A stretch of DNA of 64,000 nt from Psettodes erumei. Its lineage: Eukaryota > Chordata > Actinopteri > Pleuronectiformes > Psettodidae. The notes under the pieces were generated by a model. That model was given only the letters and a program-made list of their open reading frames with translations. It was not told where the DNA came from and did no database searches. Positions within the stretch are counted from its first letter, which is position 1. Each line of letters starts with the position of its first letter. Position numbers and translations under genes: made by a program. This document shows positions 1-12,800 of this stretch, piece after piece. The DNA lies in NCBI GenBank assembly GCA_016785225.1, contig JAFBJZ010000864.1:186001-250000 (forward strand), read 5' to 3'.

Positions 1-3000
1 TGATAAACCCAACTTTTTTTTTTTCCAACTCTGGATTTTTCCTCCTGTTTTAGAGGGCTTGTTATGCTCAAAAAGTGCAGCGTCCCTGACTTCGGTGGAG
101 CGAAGGAGTTTATGTTGTATGGTGCACGTGTGTATATATTATGTAGAGATGTTTGGAGAAGGCAAAGCAAAGATGCGAGGTAAACGGGGCCTTTTTTTTT
201 TTTTTGAACGGAAGTGCAATAATAAAGTGGAGGCTGGAGGAAAAAAGAGGGGCGAGAGACAGACAGGAGATGATCCTGAACCCCCTGTGGTTCGCTCTGT
301 GGGCCGTGGTGCAGTGGGTTTGAGGAGAGGAAACTTGGGGGGGGGGCACAAGGGAGAATGTAGTTCAGACAGTGGATGGATGGGGAGACGGTCAGTCCAG
401 GTCAGTCCAGATGTGAGGCTGTTAAGCAGCGGGGAAGCGTGGGAGGTCAGCGCTGGACATCTCGGGGGCACTGCCCCGGGGCCGTTCACACCCCTTTGTT
501 GCGATCTTCAGCAAAATGCAGCAACAACAACCCCCCCTGTGGGGACAGCGGGGATGTGGCAAAGATGGAGAGTAAAGGGGGAATGTCTGGGATGCGGGGA
601 CAGGCTCCATACCCTGGGGAAGGGCCAATTACTGGCTTAAAGCCCCCTGTCTGTCTGTGGCATGCAGCCTCAGATAAGATGAAAGCTGCTCGGGACCAGT
701 ATCAACATTTGCTCCCTCCGCTGTCACAAGAAATGATACGATCCAGATGTTGTATACTTGAATATATATCTGCATAACTGCGTGTGACGTATTCTGGGGC
801 TTGCCTTCACGGGGGATGACCCGGGGTCTTACTGTCAGGCTCCTGACGCTCTGCAGACCGGCAGGTCTGAACCTCTGCGGGTCACTCTGTGACCGGGAGG
901 GGTCAAGGGATCGGGGCGAAGGGTCGTGAGTCTTCAGGGCCAGCGCACGCTGACACTGTACTGGACACGCACAGCAGAACGCCAGTCTGAACAAGACAAT
1001 ACACAGGGACGGACCAAATCCAGGTTAAAAAAAAAAGGATTAGGGCAGCTCTGACTTGTGGCAGCATCTCGGTTACTAAGAAGAGTTGAGTAGATCAGTG
1101 AAGCCCTGTAATTGGTTGCCACAGTAACGTCCATATTTACGTCCAATCCGGTAGATGATGGCGTCTTCACAATTATTTGGGTTTGTATTTGAAGTAGAGT
1201 TGAATCATGAGTGTATGAGACCAGCTGTCATTGTGTTTTTCTGCTATGGAATTCCACCACTGCAAATTACAACCACGGGTATTGAATTTGGGCTCACGGC
1301 TCTATTTTAACTCATATTTTGTGTACAGTAGTTGGGACTGAAAGACAAACAGAGCAGAGACAGATTTAAGTGTGTGTGTGTGTGTGTGACCCATGGGAGA
1401 TGGGGGACATACGGGCCGGCGCAGCTCTCCGTCTGAGCGGCGCGGTGACCAGTAATAACTCGGAGCTCGAAAAATGTTTGCAGAGGCGCGCCCTGGTAAT
1501 CCCGGCGGAGTAGAGCAACAGGCCGGGGTGAGGGAGGTTAGGTCCTCTCTGCTGCACTGCTGTCATCACCGCCGCGCGCGGCGAGGTGACAGACCAATCA
1601 GCAGCGGGCCGCGTGACACTCAAGAGACAATACTGGCCTCAAAAAGTCTGTCATTAAAAATAATTCAGCTGCAGCTTGTCCCGAGTGAGCTCTTTTTTTG
1701 GGGGGGGGGGTGTACAGTAGCAGTGTACATGTTTAGTTTGGTGAGGCAGAGGCTCTGGCTGGGCCCGTCGACGGGAGGGCAGTGCAGCGGGCCTGTGATG
1801 TTCTGGGAAGTGGTGAAAGAGCGAGTCTGTTGCGCCTCTGCCTCGGCCGCACCGAGCGCATCTAGCTAGACGCGCTCTGTAACTGTGGGCTGGAGGCGGA
1901 CCAAGTCCTGCTCAATCCGTCCCATTCAGGCCCAAAAAACCCCAGTTACATGCCAGACGGCCAGTTGGGGGGGGGTTATGGGCGCAGGCAGGGTGGCAGT
2001 GCCAGTAAAGAAGATATGTGGCAAACATGAAAGCCACGCAGCTCATTTACCGCATTTATATCGCCGTCCAACGACCGTGTCAACCTCTGCAACCACACAC
2101 GCGCCCCGTCTCGTTGACCTCCCGGCCGCACGACGCTCACAGGTTCACCTCGAGAGCTGCAGCTCAGGAGAAGCTGTCTCCCGAAGCAGCCGACGCTCAG
2201 CGTTCTTCCACAAAGCCTCGGAAAAAGGCATGAACTGGGCTGGTCCCCTGAACTCGATGGCCCTTCGCCTCAGTGCGGCCACTGCCCGGTCCCAGGCACC
2301 CCCCCCCGGCGCACCGCAGAGGGGGCTGGCCCGAATGAACCCACGCCGCCCACCAGCGCTGGGGCGTCCAGCTCTGTCCGGCCTTGCCCGCGGCAGCCCC
2401 CAAACACACTCAGAGAGCAAACACAGCCAGAGCCGAGGGGCGCGCCGCCCGGCCGTTTTGTAGCGTAATTAACTTTCTCCCTGTCCACGCTGAGCCGGAG
2501 CGAAAGCCTCGCATGGAAATTAAATAAACAGAGGGGGCACGGAGGACACACAACTCATTTCCTTTAATACCTCAATAAAACTTAGGCCCGTTTTGATTGC
2601 AAACACCAACTCTCGCATCGCGCTCAAGGCCTTGATTGTGAGATTGGATTCTTGAAGAATAACGCGCCGAGCCTGGGCTAAGCGCGAGTTATGTGCTGTA
2701 CGCCGTCCTCCTGCTACATGCAGCAGCCGTCTGTCGCGAGCACGGCCGCCATCAGTTCGCACCAGATCCACTTCAACCGTCACCTCCGAAGCGCGATTGG
2801 ACGACAAGGCAACGAAGCGCGGTGAGAAAGCCGGACTTGCGAAATTATCCAGGTATACAAGACATCGATGGGGGGAGTGGATCAAAGTGGAGTCATGAAG
2901 CAAACAGATCCTGGAACTGGAAGCCCTAAAGTCTTCTTCCTTTATTAAATAAACCAGCGATGGCCCCAGCTGAGGACCAAGGTTTTTATGAGGTTGTTTT

Positions 3001-3823
3001 CGAATTCCAATTAGGCATGGGGCACCGCTGCGAGCTTGTTTTATTTTTCCGTGAGTTAGTTTTAATAAGTACCTAAATACTCCAGCTCTACGGCGCGGTT
3101 CACAGCTTCAGGAATATGGAAAGACTCAGTGAGAATAGCGAGTGAAGAGACGGAGGAAAACGGCTAGACAATTCGGTCGGTTAGCTCATGGCGTGGCGTT
3201 TGGTTTAGCCCGGTACCTTGGCGAGTGGTGACCGGCTGCTCTGACTTTTAATTCATTCTTATTCTCCACCTCCCCCTCGTCCCCACCGTCTCTGTCTCCC
3301 CCATCGGACCTGCCCTCTGACCTTTCCAAAGTCAAACACACGCGTACATCCGCCTCTGTCCGCCCCCGTAAACTGGACCCCTTCCTCCTCTGAATAACAT
3401 GATGGAAATCTGGTGGGGGTTTTTTGCACTGTTTACTGGATCTGAATGTTTTCCCTACAAACACAACTGACCTTGTTTATGAAGGACAGGAATCTGCCCC
3501 CCCCCCCCGTCCGTCCGTCAGTTTAACACAACATTCTGGCCACCGTTTAGGGAACCACAAGCACCCACTTACCTGCAGAGCAGTGGTAATAAAATATTTA
3601 CCAAAGGTACACATGTGAAAGAATAATCACCAGGTTAATGAGAGACTGCCAGTAAATTTCCTGCTCCATTCTGTCACAGTGACATTTTTTTAAGGATATA
3701 ATTTGGAAATAATGTGTGCATTCTTTAAGTGCTGGCTATCCTATAATAAAAGTTGGGTTTTTTTTCAGTTTTCATCGCCCGTGACACATATGGACAATAG
3801 GTTTGTGTAAGAGGAGTACGGAC
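1..3823. other. scfd2 intron (downstream of exon 4)
   Basis: No coding exon recognised on either strand. It holds a (TG)9 run at 1371-1388, CpG-rich stretches around 1420-1620 and 2080-2460, and several G or C homopolymers (for example 1699-1709 and 3496-3508). The open frames here are GC-driven and match no family I know. Confidence 0.6.
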
Positions 3824-3999
3824 CTGCAGCAGCAGCCGCTCGAAGGCCAGGCAGGAGTCCCAGCGGGGCAGTCCGGGGTGGCCGAGCGTCTGGGCCGTGG
3901 CCAGGCCCAGCTGGAGCACCCCACAGTGACTCTCTAGCGCCCCCCAACTGCTCCGGAACAGCTGCACGTAGGAGCACAGCTGCTCGGGGGTCACACGGC
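3824..3999 (-). CDS. scfd2: scfd2 coding exon 4
   Basis: 176 nt, phase 1 in and phase 0 out, acceptor CCTCTCAG and donor GTCCGT. It encodes RVTPEQLCSYVQLFR through LQLGLATAQTL and ends LAFERLLLQ, the expected continuation of exon 3. No following scfd2 exon was recognised in positions 1-3823, so the remaining exons are outside the window. Confidence 0.95.
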
Positions 4000-6900
4000 C
4001 TGAGAGGTGGGAAGAAGATACCGTTATAATCTTGCGGGAAATTCGGAGCCGTCACAAAGTCATCAATCAATACTGGTCAAAGCACACCATGCAGTACGAA
4101 TAATCCACAAGTGTACTCTCAGTGCTCGGCTCATGGTCTTTTTGTGTGCCATCTGTTACAAGCTAATAGAGGTGTACGCGCAATGGACACACACACACAC
4201 GCACAGATATTTATTCCTCCTGATGGGAGGAACGAAGCGTGGAAACAGAATAAATAGACAACCTTTCCCAAGCATAACAGCCTTCTTAATAACTATCATG
4301 CACTGATATTATACCACAATATTATCTTAATGAGCAACAACTCCACCGGTCGGGAGAAAGCATGAGCCGTGTGTGTGTGTGTGTGCCAGTCTGGAAGCAA
4401 TATTCTCTGTTTGTGTGCAAGATCAGGTGGAGAGTTACTGTCTGGCTTTTCAGTGTAGAGTTTATGTGAGTCACAGTATGTGACCGGACATCACTAAGTG
4501 TGTGTGTGCACGTGCGCTTGAGAACATCTACACATCACAGAGGTGGAGCAACACTTGATAAGAGCTCTTGAGAGCCCGTCATCAGTATGACTAATAAGTG
4601 TAAATCACAGATTTTCGCCGATTAGTTATTAAGGGAGGTTGAGAGAGGCTTGACTCCTCGCGCTGTTTGGGACTCGTCTGCTACCCCCCCACGAAGATTC
4701 ACGGAGATACAGGAAGAGCAGAGTAAAGGGTGTAAGCACGGGGGGGGGGGGGTGCACAGTGGCCTGGAGGTGCAAGGGGCGGTGTCAGGGGGCTGGGATA
4801 GAGAGAGGGGCACACATTAACTCCCCATAAAGCCTACTTCTTCATGTTGATGTTCTGAACCAGCACCAGATGTGGGAGTATTTCCTGTTGGACTACATGG
4901 CCAATGTTTTCTTTAGCGAGACCAAACACATGACTAGAAGAGAAACAGACAGGCAGGCTTAAAAAAAAAATGGAGCAGAAAGCTTCGGAAACCTAAATAC
5001 AATATGGAGTCAGGGCACTTAAAGTGTACAGTTGTTGTTGTTGTTTTTTTTAACCTGGTTAAAGTGGGTGACAAAATCTACAGACGTGAAATATTTTCAG
5101 AAAGAAAATTGGAGGGAATCATCCAGGAAAGCTCATAACAAAAAAAAAAAATTCGTGGCAGCTGATAAGTAGACCTGACAGCAAAATAAGATTTCTGCAA
5201 GTCTGCCTGCTGGGAAAAAATACTTTCCAAGCGGAGCTGAAAGAGTCAGTGTGTGAACAAGCCGACTCTTTCCACATGTGCCGTGTGGCATTTTTGGGCA
5301 AAACGGAACAAATGTCTGCAAAAAGGGGATCGGGTTTCGTGTTGAAATTACAGGATTTTTGAAGAAATAGCGTTCGGCCCAGACATGGTCGAAATCCTGA
5401 AAAGCTCTATTGTGAGCATATCCCGCCGTAAAAATCCAGGCAGTGTAACTAAGGTTCGCCGAGCCTAATGTGCCAACCACAACTCAGCACAGAACCAGGA
5501 AATACGTCCGAAGTGACGGCCAAGGATAATTTCACCCGAGAATAGGCAATGAGAATGGGCACGGTGTCGGCCAAACATCACCGGGACCCCGAGAGCGAGT
5601 GAGAAAACGTGGGACACCGGCGAAAGGCTGAACTTGGGAGGAGAAAGCCACGCAAGAGCCTGTTCTCCATTACACAATCAAACAGCCCTGGCCCGAGCCT
5701 CGGCTCTTATCTATGTCACTAAACGTCCCTCAAAACAGCTCTGCGATTCCTCAGGCATCTTGTTGCCAGATGCAAAGTGAATGTCAGGGAGAGAAATCTG
5801 TCAGCTGAGCTCTGCTTTCAAACTGAGTTGCTGCAGTAAAAAATAAAAAAAAGGACTGGAAAGGTTCTAATTTTCAGACTCCAATAAATAAAAGTATACA
5901 TGTAAGAAGACACCGCGCTTACACCTGGATTTGACCTCTCCCTGTCAGCATTACCATCCGACTTACAATCATTTCGACTGGGCAAATTCTATATTGTAAA
6001 CTCTGTGAACTGCAATGTGTATAAAAGATGCAACTTAAATTTCTGGCAACTAAAAGCAGCAGCAAGTTAAACACATAAATGACATTTTATGTTATGTTTA
6101 AATTATGTGTGTCAAGTAGTGTACATAAAATACTGCTACTTCGACTGGATCAGGTGTGCATTAAATATGTTTCTTTCACCAGCCAGAGGTTTCAAGTACT
6201 ATTTAAAAGCAGCTTCTTTTTTTGGGTCTGTCTATGCTTATTAAGATAGTGGAAACCCTGAACCCTTTGGCCATTTTAACATTCTCCTGGAGTGCATTTA
6301 TTGCGTGCGCGGTCATAAAACAAATCACACTTTCTGTCCCGTGCTATAAACAGTGTGAAGCTGCTGCCCATTTTGGCCCGATGTGCAGAAGTGGCAATTG
6401 AGGCTCGCCGATGATCAAAGTCCTGAACAATGCGAAGAGGGGCAGGGGCCAACGATGATTTAGCCCTGTTACTGGAAGACGACTTGCATTCTAGGTGCAC
6501 AGGGTTACCCAGAGGCTAAGTGATGTCTGCTGTCAGCGTGGAGCTGAGTGGTGGCCTGCCTCGGCAGCTGGACAGCCTCATAAGTAATTCTACATGGATG
6601 GGGGACACAGGAAGGCCGGGAGACTTTTATTTATGCACTCCAAGAGGAGGAAAAGTCTTGGAACTTTTATTTGTGGATGCATGTTGGGGCCCCGTTCCAG
6701 ACGGTGCTGCGAAGGACTGCGGAGCTCAGGGTACAACGGGGCAGCCAAATTAAACAGACAAATGTTTTTATCTGTTGTTCCCCGTCTGGGTAAAAATGTA
6801 TGTTGAGCGGCTTGGGGGCTGAAATGTCGTCGACACAGTATGTACGAGGACACAATTCAAAAATAATTCTTCGACTACAGACGCCAGACTAACTTTTCAT

Positions 6901-9825
6901 GATCGCAATTAAAATGTGACCTTATCGGGGACACGTTCTTGTTTTCATGCTGTTTTCTTTTTGTGTGTGTGTGAGTCTGGCGCCGTGCTCGCAGCTCTGC
7001 GACTGTGTACACAGTATTAGCTACAGCATTGCTTTGAGCTAAGCGCTAATAGCAGCACGCTAACATGCAGATGTTAGCAGGTATAGTGTTTAGCGGGTTC
7101 ATAATCATAGCTCAGCAAAAGCAGAGCACATCTGAGGCCGATGTGAATGTCGTTAGCTGTGCAGATGTTTGGTCACACATAAATCAAAGTTTTGGACAAA
7201 ATGAAATCCTGACCTGATGATAACATTAGATGAACAGGCAGAGGATCACCAAAAGTTATTACAATTCACCCTGAGGGGGACATATTGCTACATTTCATGA
7301 TAATCTATCAAACAGTTGTTGAGACATTTTTAGTCTGAAGCACAAATGTGAATCTCCCGGTGGTGCTGGAGGGAAAGTCTGGGGCTCAGCATCGGGGAAC
7401 CTTGGATATTTCTCCCAAACTTCACAGCAATCCACCCCATAGCTGTTGTGATGTTTCAGTCTGAACCAACGTGGGGAGCAGAACCACACTGCCAGCATGA
7501 CTAAAGATCATATATCATCTGTACGCCTGAGGCATTTGCTGATGACGCACATCCGACAGGCCCGGTTTTGATAGTGACCGATATTTTCCGACTGGAGACC
7601 TGTTCTTGTATTCGCACCGTTTCTGCGTTTACGTTGCGCACACACAAAATAAAAGCAGAAGCAAATTTGAGTTTAGCAGCGTATGTGACGGGCTTTGACT
7701 TCCACTGTCACACTGTAACTCAGGCACTTCAAGTTGTAAGAGCTGTTTCATGCGGATATTGTGATAGAACGTTTAATTTGTTCATAACAAAAAAAAACAG
7801 TGCGATAAACCCCAATGTGCCCCAAAATCTGCATTTATTGTCCCAATATACTCAGGGCATGACAGGAAGTTACATCTGCCACTACTTTCAATTCAGCAAA
7901 TAATACTATATATGCAATTACTGCTTGTCTGCCATTGTGAGCAGGCAGTACAGTTGGTAAACTGTTAGCAGGCCCTGCGCTGTGACCGTGTTAGCATAGC
8001 TACAATACTCCAGCAGCTCTCCTGCTTAATGTTCACATCTGAAAAGATAACAAGCCGCTCCTCCGCTGTGTGACGCCTCGCTGGCAAAACACAGGGGCGT
8101 TTCTAGAATTTAACTTCTCGTTGGCGTGTGTCAGCAGTGACCAACTTATTCGGCGAAAGACCGAATTGTTAGCCGGCTCATGCGACCAGTTCACTCCAGC
8201 GGTGTCACCGGCGTGGCAGGAACTTTCTCTCCTTTTTTTTTTTTTTTACTTAAACTTCCTGTCACTCTCCCTCTACTTGTCTGCTGACTTTCTCTTCTTC
8301 CTGTGTGCTCGGCTTTTGTCTGGGAACCGGCGATTTTAGAACCGTTTTAACATCTACGACAGAAAAGAAGAAAACTGGTGGTAAAATCAGAGAATGCAGC
8401 AGAGTGCGATGAACGTGCAGGCGTTCGCGACAGACGGCTGCTGCTGTCATCTAGGCCTCGCGCACCAGCGCTTATGATACGCTGAGTAAATTGCGCAGAT
8501 GGTCACAAAAATAATCATTGACATTACTCGTTTGTTATGATTTTATAGCATTACTTTGAGCGGTCCGAGCGGGCCACTGGTACGTGCAATGAATTGGCCC
8601 AGAGTCCTCAAATGCTGCATCGGATTATAATTATGATGTCCTGATAGGACAGAATTGACAGAATTATATTTCCTAACATTGAGGAAAAAGCCACGAGTCA
8701 ATTACTGGATGATGTCTAAAGCCGTTTTTGTAGTTTAACAAAACACACAGTAAACGCGACTTAAACTGAAAGAACATACTGTATGTACGAATGCTTGTTT
8801 GAAATTTTTATGAAATTACACCATTTGGCTGCCCCGAATCTCCTAGCTTAAAACAATACACACGTGGTATAACCTGCCGGCACACACATAATGCATGCAC
8901 ACGTACACACACACGTAGATGGACAGATGAACGCACGTTTACGGACGATGAAACCAAAGCTGTCTCACTAATTCCCTGCTAAGAGCAAAAACACCCAAGA
9001 TAAACACGGGACTCTGCACAACCACACACACACACACACAAACACACAGAGCAAGGGAATTTCATCATCCTCTTGCGCTATGAGAAACCTGAAGGGTCAT
9101 ACTCGGGCTCTGAGAAATGGATTATTTTCTCTGTCTCTCTCTGGATGATTTTATCCCGTCGAGATGAAACGAAGCCGAGTTTGGGTCAGCGCGTATGTGA
9201 GAATGCCGGGCCCGTAGAACCCCCCGATACGCTATTTTCTCTGCTGAGCTGCGCAAAACCCGGCAGAGCGGGAACGTGCTGTGGAAAAATTCTGCCCTCG
9301 GTGAGAGCGATTGCGCACCGAGACGGCGGATAGGTATTAACGCTAAGCGTTCAGCGTTACCGGGCTGAGCGCGGCCTCGTATGAGCCGAGCGTGATGGAT
9401 TGAGGACTCAGCTGGTGGTGCTGGTGGGTAGGATGGGAACTGTGTGGGGTGCGCTGGGAGCTCATGGGGGGCTTCGCGCAGTCTGGTCCTCTGCCAACGG
9501 GGCATAAAGGTTCAGTGTGTGAGAAGTTTGACTGTGCCCCCCCCTCCACACTTTCCCCTCGCTCTCCCTCAGCAACGACATTCGGCCAACAGACTGTCAG
9601 TCAGCAGGCGGGAGCAGCGTTAAAGCTGCACTTTCTTCATGCTCTCTCACTTTTAATCTCTCTCCAGTCTGTTTTTTTTTTAAATTTTATAAGTATTTAT
9701 GCAACTTGACATCCTGTTGTTGTGCATTTGTCTGAATGAATCCACAATGCAGCAGCCTTCCAGAATTAGGACTGTTGCTTAGAGCCAATGTGTGAAAAGC
9801 AACCACCGTTGCTGCCGTTGCTTGG

Positions 9826-9879
<54 letters not shown>

Positions 9880-12800
9880 CCTCCAACATATTACAACCTG
9901 CTCGTTATAAGAGACGAGACCTTCTTTACCTCTTAGATTATAGGAGCTAAGGGACCACACCGCCCCTCCCTTTTAACCCCCACCGTTCTGCCAGATGCTA
10001 ACCTGCACATTAGCCCTGCGCTCGCGCGTGCGTTTGTGCGTCTGCTTGTGTAAGCCTTGCACAACCATTACCGTGGTGAGTCAGAGGGTAGCGCTGAGGT
10101 GAACGTGCGCGAGGGCACTGTATACTTGTGCATGTAATGACTTTATTTTTGCGTGCCTGCACATATTTTTATCCCTCGCTGCAGCCCCCTCTGCTTCATT
10201 AACGGACAACAAAAGTTTTCGAAAGCAGCGTGTGTGCGAGGCAGCGTGTGTGTGGCTGTGTGTGTGTGTGAGTGTGTGTCACAGAGCCAACATGTGGTTC
10301 AGATTTCCTCTGTGGCCACATGGGCAAATACACGGCACAGATCACGGATCTCAGTAGGAGGCGCTATGGTCCTGCACTAAAACATGACAACACTCACACG
10401 CAGCTCCGTCGAAGAATGATACGTTTCACTCCCGACGCTCGATGAGAATCCTCATGCTTGTTCAATTTTTTGTGACAACACTCTGTGTGTAATTTGGGGG
10501 GAAACAAGATGGGTACTTGGCTGCGTCTTACCCATGCTCATCTTGATCGGCAGCTTCTCCTTACTGGCTGCTTCCACCAGCTGCCGCCGCACCTCCATCA
10601 CCCCCTCTTTATGTTTACTGGTCAGCATGGCCTCCCACAGTGACTGCGCTGCAGGTGATCTGACAGGCACAACAACGGAGAAAAAAAAGGGTCAGAACGT
10701 GGAAAAAAAACATTGCAGTGGAGAGCTGCATGGTGATTTTTTTTCAGCAACAACTGTCGATGTCCCTGCTGTCTGCTCAGGGCGCGCAGGCCTCTGAACG
10801 TAAACAACGGGGACATCATGGACGTGAGTGAGTGCTCATCTCGGTGATTGAGAGCGCGCTGGTCAGGGAGCGGCGCCTCCCCTGTGGGGGCCCTCACAGG
10901 AAAAGGCCCGAATTAGCGGAGGGAACATCGGGACCGCTCTCAATCCACCTTAAACGCCCGTGCGCCGACATTCCTCCGGACCCGCTCCGTGCCGGCCCTC
11001 CATTCGCGGCACGGCGACGCAGTCTGGGGACCGAGGCTCCTCCTGATACCATCTCGGCTCCCCCGTCTCATTATCCGCTAGGTTACGAAACACTGCGATC
11101 CGCATCTCTGATGGGAGACTGAAGACACGACATGTGTGCGAGACTATTACCATCTGCCACGAGCAGAGGAAACGGCTTCAAGTCTCGACGAGAAAGAATC
11201 AAAGAGCCTCGCTGAGGCCCTTCGCCATCATTAACTTCACAGAGAGCGACGCTTTCTCTGATGAAAGTGAATCTGAATTTAAGATGTGATCATATTTTAC
11301 TCGTCTCCGCTGGTCGATTCATAAATATTTTTTTCCCCCCGTTAAAGGCGCTGACGCTTCGCTGGATGTAGTAGAGGGCATCAGCAGCCGACATCTCTGT
11401 CTCTGTCTCAGAGACTGACAAGCGGACACGAACGTCTCTGAACTCTCAGGAGTGACCAGAGGCTTAAAAGAGAAGGAGACAAAGAGAGGAAAAAGGGCTA
11501 TGGACACAAAGAGAGAGAGAGAGGGAAGGTAGGAGGGAGCTCGTTGACAAATCCACTCTGTTTTTCTTTCTTTTTCCTTTTTTTTTTAAACTTTTTTTCT
11601 TCTCTCGCCTTTTCTGCTTTCTAACTGCTGCCATGTGTTTAATATCAGATGTAATCTGTTCCAGACCTTGGGCTGGGGCTCGACGGGGAGGAGAGGGGCT
11701 CACACTGGGACACCCGCCATCTTCACACTCGAACCAGACACAAAGACCGGCAAACACAACTCAGCCCGGGACAAGAGTGTAGTGTGCTTGACTGAAATGG
11801 TCAGAAAAATTGTGAGAAAAGAAGAAAAATAAAGGTGGTAATTCATCCCGATGCGGTTGTTTGCTTAAACTGTGATTAAGATGGGAATGAGAATTATTGC
11901 ACTCCAGCTATTGGTCAAGAGCAATGACACAGTGTCCTTTTGAAAACACTCCTCTTACTCCTTCAAACCCCACACACACACACACACACACACACACTTG
12001 AAGTATTTCTACAATTACGCAAATCATAAAGTCCCACATACTTGTCATGGCTGAAATGCCAATAGTGTGACCTGCCCAGACCATATGCGTGCAGCCATGT
12101 GTGTTTGTGCACCGGGAGGATGCGTACGCATGCATCTGTACGTGTTCACACATAAGCCGTGTGTGTGTTCCCGGACGACGGAGGGCCCTTTGGTAGAGCG
12201 TGGATGAAATATGGTTCTCATTTGGCTCTTTGCCCACGCAGCCTCCTCGCCGGCCGCCCGTTCCCCTGACGCTTTCCCTGGGCCATTTGGTCGGCGGCGG
12301 GGAGGGGGTGTTGGAGCTGGACTGTGGGGTGAGGGGTGAGGTTTATACCATCAGGGTGTCAGACAGGGTCCATAACCAGGGAGGAACCTTGGTGAGTAAC
12401 TTCCCCACCATGGAAGATGGAGGGGGGGGGGGTTCTGCCGGAGAGGCTGCTCGCTCACAGACTGAAGGGGGCACTCTTGCACTTGACTTGCGTCCACCAC
12501 GGCCCACTGTCCCGTCCAGCTGTCTGTCTGTCTGTCTGTCTGTCTGGCTTTGGACACTGCCGAGTGGGCGTGCTCACAGAGCGGGGGCGTTCGTGGACCA
12601 ACCGAATTCCTCTCCGTGTGTAACGAGCGCTGTGCCATTAAAAGGCAGTTAGGCATCAAATACTGTAAGTTGAGGAAAGACGTGCGCGCTACACGAAAGA
12701 ACGAACACATGTGCGTCCGTTTAGGAGATGAAATACCTCTGGCCGCGTCCAAGTCATTAATGGGGAGGGGGGGAGGTGGGGGGGGTGGTGTTCCTGGAAG

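Larger units (their letters stand above)
4000..10531. other. scfd2 intron 3
   Basis: About 6.5 kb without a recognised exon. Contents: a 13-base G run at 4740-4752, a dispersed fish repeat at about 7010-7490, a T run near 8230-8247, and a long (TG)n at 9831-9878. The remainder is unique-looking sequence, in which unrecognised regulatory elements may lie. Confidence 0.6.

Noticed and set aside
12200..12652. 150-codon plus-strand open frame
   Set aside because: Runs through a TGTC repeat and a poly-G stretch; no homology recognised.
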